From Azospirillum sp. B4 (GTDB taxonomy: Bacteria; Pseudomonadota; Alphaproteobacteria; Azospirillales; Azospirillaceae), in the NCBI RefSeq assembly GCF_000333275.1, contig NZ_BACU01000289.1, positions 62,001 to 126,000 of the forward strand: DNA of 64,000 nucleotides, written 5' to 3'. The translations under genes were made by a program, and so were the position numbers. Each line of letters begins with the position of its first letter. The stretch's first letter is position 1. A model generated the notes under the pieces. That model made no database searches. It worked only from the letters and a program-made list of their open reading frames with translations, and was not told where the DNA came from. Of the stretch, positions 35,058 to 42,826 are shown in pieces.

Positions 35058-37445
35058 ATGAAGTCAGGGGTCAGTTCAATGCAGGGCGCCAGCCGGGGAA
35101 CCCCCCTTGGGGGGAGCGGTGCCGGCAGCCTGCGCCGCGCCAGCGGCTGGATCGCCGCCCTGGCCGTGGCCGCCGCCGTGGCCCTGGTGGCAGCCGCCAC
35201 CTATAACCTGGCCCTGTTCAGCCGCGTCGACCGCTCGCTGGACGAGACGCCGGCCGTGGCCGCCGCCAAGTCCCGCGCCCTGGACGAGGCCCGGGGCGCG
35301 CTGGGCAACGGCGGCCTGCTCAACGCCCTGGCGGTCTATGCGGAGACCGGCAGCGCCCAGGCCAGGGCCGACATCGCCCAGGCGCTGGAAACGGCGGACC
35401 GCAACGTCCGCGCCTTCGAAGGCAACCGTCTGACCACCGCCGAATCGGACCTGGCCCGCGACCTGCACCGCCTGATCGACCGTTACCGCGCGACGGTGAA
35501 TGCCGCCGGCGACAGGCCGCAGGCCCTGTCCGGCGCCGCCGGCCTGTCCCTGATGACACTGCACGCCGCCGTGGCCGACCGCATCGCGCAATTGCGCCGG
35601 CAGGAGGTGCAGACCACCTCCGACGTCCTGGCCGGCCCGGCCCGCCAGGGCTTCTGGCTGGGCATCGCCGCCGTGGGCGCCATGCTGGCCGTCGTCGGCG
35701 CCTGCCTATGGCTGATCCGCCTGCGCCTGCTGCTACCCCTGGCCCAGTTGCGCGACAGCGTGGCCGGCGTGGGCCGCGGCGACTGGCGTGCCCCCATCGC
35801 CGGCACCGACCGACCGGATGAGCTGGGCGACATGGCCCGCGCCATCGAGGCCTTCCGCCGCCAGGTGGCCGACCTGCCCGACGTCTCCGTCGTCACTGAA
35901 GAGGGGCGCGTGCGCCTGAAGTTCGACGGCAACGCCGGCGACCTGTTCGAGCAGCTGACCACCCGCCTGCGCAGCGCCGGCGACACCCTGGCCGGCAACG
36001 GCGGCGCGGTGTCGGTCCTGGTCAGCGACACCCGGCGCGAGCTGACCGGACTGCTGTCCGAAACGCAGCGCGACCTGACCGACCTGCTGAGCGGCACGCA
36101 GCGGGAACTGACCGAGAGCGTGCAGCGGGTGGGCGAACTGTGCGGCATCGTCGCCAAGGCCGCCGGCGACAGCAACCGCGAGATCAAGGAGGCGACGGAG
36201 CTGCTGGGCCGCGCGGCCCTGCAGGTGCACGCCTTCGACGACCGGGGCGGCGGCGGTGGCCTGGACAACCTGGTGGAGGCCTTGCGCCGCAACGCCGAGA
36301 TGGTGGCCAGCACCGTGCTGACCGCCGGCGAGGACGTGGGTCGCGTCGTGCGCGGCCTGTCGGAGACGGAGGGCGATCTGCGCCGCGCCACGGGCGAGGC
36401 CCAAACGGCCAACGAACGCATGAACGCCGCCATGGGCGACCTGCAGGCCAAGCTGCTGGCCTCGGTCAAGCTGTTGCGGGCCTCGGGCGAGATGCTGGCC
36501 ACCAGTTCCACAGAGGCGACGGCCAGCCTGGCCCAGGCGACGGAGGCCGTGGGCAACAGCGACCGCAACCTGCAGGCCGCCCTGGCCCACGCCGGCGACC
36601 GGCTGGAGCGGGTGACCGGCCGGGTGGAGAACTCCGCCGACCTGCTGCGCGGCACGGCGGAGGGGATGACGCGCGACCTGTCGGGCGCGCTGGATGGACT
36701 GAACCGGGCCAACCGCCTGATCGAAACGGCGGCGGAAGCCAACAGCACCCGCCTGGAGCCGGTGGCCGAAAGCCTGGCCAACGTGCAGCGCGACCTGGCC
36801 GGCGCCGCCGCCGGCGTGGCCCTCCGCGCGGGTGAGATGACCCGCACCCTGGACAGCCTGGGCAAGATATCGGAGGCCATGCGGGCCGAGTTGGAGCGCC
36901 GCAGCGCCGACCCCGACCAGAAGGCGGCGGCCGACGAGGCCATCGCCCGGCTGGAGGCCACCGCCCACGCCCTGGGTGACCGCGCCGGCAGCATCGGTGA
37001 CACCGCCAGCCGCCTGTCCGACATGCTGGCCGCCGGCCTGGGCGACGCCGGCACTCGGGTGGAGGAGGCGGTGCGCGACCTGCAGCGCGAGGCCGCCACC
37101 CTGGCGACCGACGCCAGCGGCGCCACCAACGCCCTTAACCGGGCGCTGGCCCGCCAGGACGAGGCGACCGAGTCCTTGCGCGCCCTGACCGGCAGCCTGA
37201 GCGAGGCGCTGACACCCCGCATCGACCCCAACCTGGCCACGGTGGAATCCCTGGCCGATGGCCTGCGCATCCGCATGGAGGCGGCCGACCGCACCATCCG
37301 CGGCCTGCTGGATCTGACCGACCACCTGAAGGCCCTGGTCGAAACCAGCCGTGCCACCGAACAGGCCAGCAGCGCCGCCACGAAGGAACTGGGCGACCGC
37401 CTGGCCGCCATCGCCGACCAACTGCGCGCCGCGACCGGCGGCTGA
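35058..37445 (+). CDS. HAMP-domain membrane protein with very long coiled coil
   Basis: The start is ATG 35058, with GGTGGGGGT just upstream, giving 795 residues. The first membrane segment lies near residues 32-54. A periplasmic helical region of about 140 residues follows, then a second membrane segment near 198-222 (FWLGIAAVGAMLAVVGACLWLI, interrupted here only for brevity by none), then a HAMP-like linker with LPLAQLRDSVAGVGRGDW and DELGDMARAIEAFRRQV. The remaining 500 residues are Ala/Leu/Glu-rich coiled coil. They include 11-residue repeats near residues 330-360 (RRELTGLLSET, QRDLTDLLSGT, QRELTESVQRV). The layout resembles a chemoreceptor, but I cannot find the conserved signalling hairpin that contacts CheA. 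It may be a scaffold or divergent sensor. A strong terminator follows. Confidence 0.75.
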   Translation: MKSGVSSMQGASRGTPLGGSGAGSLRRASGWIAALAVAAAVALVAAATYNLALFSRVDRSLDETPAVAAAKSRALDEARGALGNGGLLNALAVYAETGSAQARADIAQALETADRNVRAFEGNRLTTAESDLARDLHRLIDRYRATVNAAGDRPQALSGAAGLSLMTLHAAVADRIAQLRRQEVQTTSDVLAGPARQGFWLGIAAVGAMLAVVGACLWLIRLRLLLPLAQLRDSVAGVGRGDWRAPIAGTDRPDELGDMARAIEAFRRQVADLPDVSVVTEEGRVRLKFDGNAGDLFEQLTTRLRSAGDTLAGNGGAVSVLVSDTRRELTGLLSETQRDLTDLLSGTQRELTESVQRVGELCGIVAKAAGDSNREIKEATELLGRAALQVHAFDDRGGGGGLDNLVEALRRNAEMVASTVLTAGEDVGRVVRGLSETEGDLRRATGEAQTANERMNAAMGDLQAKLLASVKLLRASGEMLATSSTEATASLAQATEAVGNSDRNLQAALAHAGDRLERVTGRVENSADLLRGTAEGMTRDLSGALDGLNRANRLIETAAEANSTRLEPVAESLANVQRDLAGAAAGVALRAGEMTRTLDSLGKISEAMRAELERRSADPDQKAAADEAIARLEATAHALGDRAGSIGDTASRLSDMLAAGLGDAGTRVEEAVRDLQREAATLATDASGATNALNRALARQDEATESLRALTGSLSEALTPRIDPNLATVESLADGLRIRMEAADRTIRGLLDLTDHLKALVETSRATEQASSAATKELGDRLAAIADQLRAATGG

Positions 37446-37468
37446 TCCCGCCGGTTTGGAAAAGGAAA

Positions 37469-37502
37469 GGGCGACAGCCGACCACCGGTTGTCGCCCTTT
37501 TT
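37469..37502 (+). terminator. Rho-independent terminator
   Basis: GGGCGACAGCCG pairs with CGGTTGTCGCCC (one G-T pair) around a five-base loop, followed by TTTTT. It ends the HAMP-protein transcript. Confidence 0.88.
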
Positions 37503-37518
37503 CCTGAATATAGGCCGC

Positions 37519-37950
37519 TTACTTGGGCATTGCAGCCGCAGGGGCCGGAGCCGCCGCGGGAGCGCCCACGGGCACCAGGGTGACGTTTACCGGACTGTCG
37601 TACTTGTTGTCGGCGCCGCTGGCGCTATCGATGGCCCAGCCGATGCCACCGCCCAGCAGAATATTGCCGACGGTGGCGCCGGCGGCACCGGAATGGTCCA
37701 GGAAGGTCGCTTCCTGATAGCCATCCTTGACGCAGCGGACGGTAATGTCGTGCTTCGTCTTCTTCACCGTCGTGGCCGCCGGGGTCTGGGCGATGCGGGC
37801 GATGACCGTGCCCTCACGCTCCAACGCGCAGTTGGCGCCGGCGGGATTGGTGTTGACCGTGATTTCCTGGGACGTACCCTCGACAATCGAGGAGCAGGCG
37901 GACAGGCCGACGAGCGCAAGACCCGCCGCAAGCGTTAACCGAATATGCAT
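37519..37950 (-). CDS. Lipoprotein with PEGA-like domain and glycine-rich segment
   Basis: This 143-residue precursor has a signal peptide with the lipobox LSAC (Cys about residue 19). The mature part opens with SSIVEGTSQEITVNTNPAGANC, a PEGA-like strand pair that often mediates surface binding, then KKTKHDITVRCVKDGYQEA. The VGNILLGGGIGWAIDSASG stretch near residue 100 is glycine-zipper-like and may insert into or associate with a membrane. The C-terminus is Ala/Pro-rich. Two cysteines in the mature domain could form a disulfide. I know similar proteins only as uncharacterised lipoproteins. Confidence 0.8.
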   Translation of the reverse strand: MHIRLTLAAGLALVGLSACSSIVEGTSQEITVNTNPAGANCALEREGTVIARIAQTPAATTVKKTKHDITVRCVKDGYQEATFLDHSGAAGATVGNILLGGGIGWAIDSASGADNKYDSPVNVTLVPVGAPAAAPAPAAAMPK

Positions 37951-38065
37951 AGTGTGTCACCACTTATGAGATAAGCCGTGGCGGCAGCATATTGATGGCG
38001 AAAGTGTTAATCATTGCATGAATGTGGTTAATGGCCACCCAACCATGCGGCAGAACGTCGCAGCG

Positions 38066-38527
38066 TCATAGCGCCCCGTTCCCATCTTGCGCCGCGTCAT
38101 ACCGGCGCCGGCTGGCGCGGATGGCGGGCTGGTGCAGGGCCGCCCATTGGGCCAGTTGCGCCAAGTGGGCGGAGAAGCTGTGCCCCAGGTCGGTCAGGGC
38201 GTATTCCACCTGCGGCGGCGTGGTGGGGAAGACCGTGCGGCGGGCCAGGCCGTCCCGCTCCAGCTTGCGTAGGGTCTGGGCCAGCATGCGCTGGGAGATG
38301 CCGTCTATGGCCCGGCGCAGGGCGTTGAAGCGGGCGGGCCCCCGGTCCAGGTGGCGAATGACCAGGACACTCCACGCGTCGCCCAACCGGTCCAGCACGT
38401 CCCGCACCGGGCAGACGCCGTCCTCCGCATCCGGGCGATAGCCGGCCGCCACCACCTCTTCCGCCACGATGGGTTCCGCCACGGCGGGCTCCGCCAGGGT
38501 GGATGCCGCCGGGGTCCGTCCATCCAT
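38066..38527 (-). CDS. HxlR-family transcriptional regulator
   Basis: This starts at the Met ending at 38527, with GAGGAG upstream, giving 153 residues; the frame extends further but without a better site. After a 30-residue Ala/Glu-rich tail, the HxlR domain begins with the redox-type Cys in [20 protein letters not shown]. It continues with [21 protein letters not shown] and the wing in [12 protein letters not shown]. HxlR proteins respond to aldehydes, quinones or disulfide stress and control adjacent reductases. It is divergent from an NAD(P)-binding protein gene (38710), its likely target, across about 180 bases. Confidence 0.9.
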   Translation of the reverse strand: MDGRTPAASTLAEPAVAEPIVAEEVVAAGYRPDAEDGVCPVRDVLDRLGDAWSVLVIRHLDRGPARFNALRRAIDGISQRMLAQTLRKLERDGLARRTVFPTTPPQVEYALTDLGHSFSAHLAQLAQWAALHQPAIRASRRRYDAAQDGNGAL

Positions 38528-38709
38528 GCTGGTCTCCTCAAGCGTCAGACCCGCCCTCATTTCACAGGGATGGCGGGCGGTAATGCCGCGATAACCAGGG
38601 CACGGAAACATGCCTTCTTCAAAGACGGCGGCCAAAATGGCATCTGGTTACTGACCGTAACCTAGTCCGCTGCGTCGCGATGCGCCAGCGCCCTGACCGG
38701 AGATCCCCC

Positions 38710-39321
38710 ATGAACATCGCCCTTATCGGCGCCACCGGCAATGTTGGCAGCCGCATCCTGGCTGAGTTGCGCCGCCGTGGCCATGCCGTCACCGCCATCG
38801 CCCGCGACGTCCGCAAGTTGCCCCCGCAGGACGGCGTGACCGCCAAGGCCGGCGACACCGGCGACGCGGGCACGCTGGCCCCCCTGCTGGCCGGCCATGA
38901 CGCCGTCATCAGCAGCACGCGCTTCCAGGGCCTGGATCTGGCCTCCCTGCTGTCCGCCATCAAGGTCGCCGGGGCGAAACGCCTGCTGGTGGTGGGCGGC
39001 GCCGGATCGCTGGAGGTGGCGCCGGGTGTGGCCCTGATCGACACGCCGGACTTCCCCGCCGCCTACAAGGCCGAGGCAGAGGCCGGGCGCCAGGTGCTGA
39101 ACGCCCTGCGCCAGGGGCCGGGCGTGGAATGGACCTTCCTGTCGCCATCAGCCTTCTTTTACGCGGGGGAGCGCACCGGCACCTTCCGACTGGCGGACGA
39201 CCAGTTGCTGGTCGACGCCGCCGGCAAGAGCCATATCAGCTATGAGGACTTCGCGGTGGCGCTGGTGGATGAGGTGGAAAGCCCCGTCCACGCCAATCGC
39301 CGCTTCACCGTGGGGTATTAA
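38710..39321 (+). CDS. NAD(P)H-binding atypical SDR (YwnB/NmrA-like)
   Basis: This starts at ATG 38710 and has 203 residues. The GATGNVGSRILAELRRRGH motif at the N-terminus binds the dinucleotide. The conserved HDAVISSTRFQG, RLLVVGGAGSLEVAPG and WTFLSPSAFFYAGERTG blocks match small atypical SDRs such as YwnB or YesF. The classical YxxxK catalytic pair is absent, so it may be a redox sensor or a flavin/quinone reductase rather than an alcohol dehydrogenase. Its gene is divergent from an HxlR regulator, an arrangement common for genes induced by electrophiles. Confidence 0.87.
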   Translation: MNIALIGATGNVGSRILAELRRRGHAVTAIARDVRKLPPQDGVTAKAGDTGDAGTLAPLLAGHDAVISSTRFQGLDLASLLSAIKVAGAKRLLVVGGAGSLEVAPGVALIDTPDFPAAYKAEAEAGRQVLNALRQGPGVEWTFLSPSAFFYAGERTGTFRLADDQLLVDAAGKSHISYEDFAVALVDEVESPVHANRRFTVGY

Positions 39322-39513
39322 GTTCCCAAGGGCGCCGGGTGCGGCCATCCGCCGCCCCCAGCCCCGCTTGGTTTGGGTGCGGCGCAACAAAGTTTACTCG
39401 GACAGGGAATGATTTCCCCGGGATGCATCCGCCATCCTGGCGTTCCCGTCGTCCGGGTGCCGGTGCGCTGACCGGCCCCGGCGCCACTCCATCCCCCTGG
39501 GAGTAGTGCCGAC

Positions 39514-40257
39514 ATGAATCGTGACGAGATCCTTTCCGCCGCCTCCATGCCGCTGTTCAGCCCCAGCTATCCGCGCGGGCCGTACCGCTTCACCCGCCGC
39601 GAATACCTGATCATCACCTATGAGAGCGACCCGGACGCCATCCGGCAGGCCCTGCCGGAACCGCTGGAGCCGGCGCCAGGCAACCTGTGCTTCTATGAAT
39701 GGATGAAGATGCCGGACAGCTCCGGCTTCGGCGATTACGAGGAAAGCGGCACCGGCATCGTCGCCCAGCTGAACGGCGAGCCCTGCAACTTCTCGGTCCA
39801 GATGTACCTGGATGACGAGCCGCCCATCACCGCCGGCCGTGAGATCTGGGGCTTCCCCAAGAAATACGGCATCCCCCGCCTGAAGGTGCAGAAGGACACC
39901 CTGACCGGCACCCTGCATTATGGGGAGGAGCGGGTGGCCATGGGCACCATGACCTACAAGCACTTCAGCCTGGCCGACCGGCTGGATGAGGTGGCCAAGG
40001 GCATCGCGAAGCTGAACGTCAACCTGAAATTCATCCCGGACGTGGACGGTGGCCCGAAGGTGGCGCAGCTGGTGGGGTACAACCTCGCCGATGTCCACGT
40101 GCACGGCGCCTGGGATGGCCCGGCGCGCCTGCACCTGACGCCGCACGTCAACTGCCGCGTGGCCGACCTGCCCGTGCGCCGCATCGTCGGTGGCCGCCAT
40201 CAGGTGGTGGATTTCACCCTGCCCTTCGGCCGGGTGCTGCACGACTACCTGGCGTGA
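39514..40257 (+). CDS. adc: Acetoacetate decarboxylase
   Basis: This is a 247-residue enzyme of the ADC family, which converts acetoacetate to acetone and carbon dioxide through a Schiff base. The catalytic segment GREIWGFPKKYGIP places the two adjacent lysines at about residues 116-117, matching Lys115/Lys116 of the clostridial enzyme. The preceding YLDDEPPITAG and the FSVQMYLDD strand are also typical. No CoA-transferase is adjacent, and an AtoE-type transporter is about 27 kb away. Some relatives act on other beta-keto acids, so the substrate is likely but not certain. Confidence 0.92.
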   Translation: MNRDEILSAASMPLFSPSYPRGPYRFTRREYLIITYESDPDAIRQALPEPLEPAPGNLCFYEWMKMPDSSGFGDYEESGTGIVAQLNGEPCNFSVQMYLDDEPPITAGREIWGFPKKYGIPRLKVQKDTLTGTLHYGEERVAMGTMTYKHFSLADRLDEVAKGIAKLNVNLKFIPDVDGGPKVAQLVGYNLADVHVHGAWDGPARLHLTPHVNCRVADLPVRRIVGGRHQVVDFTLPFGRVLHDYLA

Positions 40258-40327
40258 TCTTGTGCGGTCGCCGGCGCCCTTGGCCTCGGGATTGGAATCC
40301 CGGGGCCACGGGCGGCCGGTCATACCG

Positions 40328-40960
40328 TTACCGCCGCGCCTCGGTCGCCATGCGCAGCGCCAGGCCGGCCAGCACCGTGCCCATGACCCAGCGCTGCACC
40401 TTAAGCCAGCTGGGCCGCGTGCCCAGGAAGGTGGCCAGCGTGCCCGCCATCAGCACCACCAGGGCGTTGACCGTCAGGCTGATGGCGATCTGGGCGCCGC
40501 CCAGCGCCAGGCTTTGGGTCAGCACGCTGCCCCGGCCCGGCACGATGAACTGCGGCAGCAGCGACAGGTACAGCATGGCGATCTTCGGGTTCAGCAGGTT
40601 GGTCAGAAAGCCCATGCCGAACAGCCGGCGCGGACTGTCGGCCGGCAGCGCCCGCACCTGGAAGGGCGACCGCCCCCCGGGCTTCAGCGCCTGCCAGGCC
40701 AGGTACAGCAGATAGGCCGCCCCGCCGAAGCGCAGCGCGTCGTAGGCATAAGGCACCGCGAAGATCAGCGCCGTGATGCCGAAGGCGGCGCACAGCATGT
40801 AGACGACAAATCCCAGCGCCACCCCGCCCAGGGAAACGAAGCCGGCGACCCGGCCCTGGCAGATGGTGCGGGACAGCAGGTAGACCATGTTGGGCCCCGG
40901 CGTCAGCACCATGCCCAAGGCCACGACGCCGAACGCCAGCAGCATGTTGATATCTGGCAT
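40328..40960 (-). CDS. LysE-family exporter (RhtB type)
   Basis: This 210-residue inner-membrane protein has about six hydrophobic segments. The LysE/RhtB signature is present: ALGMVLTPGPNMVYLLSRTI near residue 15, GVALGFVVYMLCAAFG, YLLYLAWQALKPG and FLTNLLNPKIAMLYLSLLPQF near residue 120. The family exports amino acids or their derivatives by proton antiport. A second LysE paralogue lies immediately upstream on the same strand with a 50-base gap, so the two are probably one operon. The exported compound is unknown. Confidence 0.92.
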   Translation of the reverse strand: MPDINMLLAFGVVALGMVLTPGPNMVYLLSRTICQGRVAGFVSLGGVALGFVVYMLCAAFGITALIFAVPYAYDALRFGGAAYLLYLAWQALKPGGRSPFQVRALPADSPRRLFGMGFLTNLLNPKIAMLYLSLLPQFIVPGRGSVLTQSLALGGAQIAISLTVNALVVLMAGTLATFLGTRPSWLKVQRWVMGTVLAGLALRMATEARR

Positions 40961-41010
40961 ATTTTTCCTTTCCCCTTAGACCCCGGGCGCGGCATCCGGC
41001 CGCTTGGGCT

Positions 41011-41658
41011 TCAGCGCACCAAGGCCGCGTCACGGACGGCGTCGGCCATCAGCCGCAGGCCCAGGGCGCCCATGACGGCACCGGTGACCCGGTCGATGCC
41101 GGCCTTGGCCCCCAGGTAGGCCCGGCGCGGCGTCTCCAGCGAGAAGGCCAACGCCACCACCGTGTACCAGCCGGCCTCGATCACAAAGATTACCGGCGGC
41201 AGGAACAGCAGCAGGTGGGGCGGCGGTTCTTTCGGTAACAGGGCGGCGAAAATGCTGGCGTAGGCGATGGCGGTCTTGGGATTGCTGAGCTGCGTCGCCA
41301 GCGCCACCGCGAAGGCGCGGCCCAGTGATGGCGCCCGGCCACCGTCAGGGACGCCGTTGGTCATGGTGAGGGGCGTGCGCGCCCCCTGCCACATGCGCAC
41401 CGCCAGATAGAGGAGATAGACGCCACCCGCCAGGCGCAGCGCCATGTTCAGCCACGCCACCTGGGTCAGCAGCGCGGTCAGGCCCAGCAGGGCCAAGGTG
41501 CCGAAGAAGGTGCCGCCCACCCCCATGCCCACGGCGGCGGCCAGGCCGTTGCGGCGGGATTGGGTGACGGCGGTGCGGGTGACCAGGACGAAGCTTGGCC
41601 CAGGGCTCATGGCCCCCAGCAGCAAAGCGGCAAGGATGGGAATCAGGCTGACAAGCAT
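41011..41658 (-). CDS. LysE-family exporter (RhtB type)
   Basis: This 215-residue paralogue of the downstream gene has six membrane segments. The family opening is LLLGAMSPGPSFVLVTRTAV, where the proline-glycine-proline turn is diagnostic. GVYLLYLAVRMWQGA follows near residue 70 and ATQLSNPKTAIAYASIFAALL near residue 115. The export substrate is unknown. Sequence identity with the neighbour appears moderate, so this is an old duplication or two members brought together, not a recent copy. It is upstream of the other exporter in the direction of transcription. Confidence 0.92.
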   Translation of the reverse strand: MLVSLIPILAALLLGAMSPGPSFVLVTRTAVTQSRRNGLAAAVGMGVGGTFFGTLALLGLTALLTQVAWLNMALRLAGGVYLLYLAVRMWQGARTPLTMTNGVPDGGRAPSLGRAFAVALATQLSNPKTAIAYASIFAALLPKEPPPHLLLFLPPVIFVIEAGWYTVVALAFSLETPRRAYLGAKAGIDRVTGAVMGALGLRLMADAVRDAALVR

Positions 41659-41828
41659 GGGCAGTCCCTTCCGTTAATACGGGTGGATGGCCCAGGCGCG
41701 CGGCACGGAAGGTGCGCCCGCGCTTCCCGATGGTGCCCCATCTCGTCCCACCCAGGCGGGTGGGACCCTTCGCCAGTCACGCGGACGGGAAAATCGTAAC
41801 CGACATCCCGTCCTTCGCCAAGGGGGAC

Positions 41829-42812
41829 TCAAGCCAGCAACGCGCGCAGGGCCTGGGCCACGTCGGTCAGTCCCTTCCGCCCCGCCTCCAGGGCGGTGGG
41901 GAAGGACAGGAAGGCGTGGATGGTGCCCGGCACATGGTGATGCCGGGCGACACCCCCGGCTCCCGCCAGCCGCCGGGCGTACAGCGCGCCCTCATCCCGC
42001 AAAGGGTCCAGCCCCGCCGTAACCACCAGGGCCGGTGGCAGGCCCGACAGATCGGGCGCCCACAGGGGCGAGACCTCGGGTTCCGCCGCCAGCTGGTCGC
42101 GGCCGCCCAGGTAGTTGGCCTTGGCCCAGGCGATGGCCTCCTCCGTCAGGAAATAGGCGCCGCCGCCATAGGCGCGGCGGGACGGCAGCTCCCCCTCCCG
42201 GTCCAGGGCCAGCACGGGATAGAGCAGGGCCTGGGCGGCGGGCAGGGAAAGGCCCAGGCGCCGCCGGCGCAGGCACAGGGCCGCCGCCAGGGTGCCGCCG
42301 GCGCTGTCCCCCGCGACGGCGATGCGCCGGGGATCCAGGCCCAGGGCGTCAGCCCGCGCCACCATCCAGGCGTAGGCGGCGGCGGCATCGTCCAGGCCGG
42401 CGGGATAGGGGTGTTCCGGCGCCAGGCGGTAGTCCAGCGACAGCACCGCCAAACCGCCGTCGCGGCACAGCCAGCGGCAGACGCTGTCATAGCAATCGAC
42501 GTCGCCCAGGCTCCACCCGCCACCGTGCAGGAACAGGACGGCGGGCCAGGGCGGCGCGCCGTCCGCCGGCCGGTACAGCCGGGCCGGCCGTGCGCCGCCG
42601 TCGCCACCCGGGTCGCCGCCGGGCACCGCCAGGTCCTGCATCGGCCCCACCGCCGGCGGCAGCCCGCCCAGGGCCAGGAACAGCTCATGGATGCCGCGCC
42701 GGGTGTCGTCCACCGTGACCTGGGCGATGGTGGGTTGGTCGGCCGCCGCTGCGGCGAACCCGGCCAACAGGGCGGCCGTGTCCGCATCCGGCGTGTCCAA
42801 AGGATCGCTCAT
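41829..42812 (-). CDS. Alpha/beta hydrolase, HSL (family IV) esterase
   Basis: This 327-residue hydrolase has all marks of the hormone-sensitive lipase family. The oxyanion motif HGGGW lies in LFLHGGGWSLGDVDCY near residue 95, YRLAPEHPYPAGLDD near residue 130 and the nucleophile elbow GDSAGG near residue 168. A late Asp region (TAGLDPLRDEG) and catalytic His in the HVPGTIHAF segment complete the triad. It hydrolyses short-chain esters or acyl groups. No signal peptide is visible, so it is cytoplasmic. It starts 14 bases after the TonB receptor gene, implying co-transcription and a role in processing what that receptor imports. Confidence 0.92.
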   Translation of the reverse strand: MSDPLDTPDADTAALLAGFAAAAADQPTIAQVTVDDTRRGIHELFLALGGLPPAVGPMQDLAVPGGDPGGDGGARPARLYRPADGAPPWPAVLFLHGGGWSLGDVDCYDSVCRWLCRDGGLAVLSLDYRLAPEHPYPAGLDDAAAAYAWMVARADALGLDPRRIAVAGDSAGGTLAAALCLRRRRLGLSLPAAQALLYPVLALDREGELPSRRAYGGGAYFLTEEAIAWAKANYLGGRDQLAAEPEVSPLWAPDLSGLPPALVVTAGLDPLRDEGALYARRLAGAGGVARHHHVPGTIHAFLSFPTALEAGRKGLTDVAQALRALLA

Positions 42813-42826
42813 CGCTCCCGCCCCCC

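Noticed and set aside
36000-36160. CRISPR-like or mobile repeat from the regular 33-base spacing
   Set aside because: The repeats are in frame and encode 11-residue coiled-coil units, so they are protein repeats.
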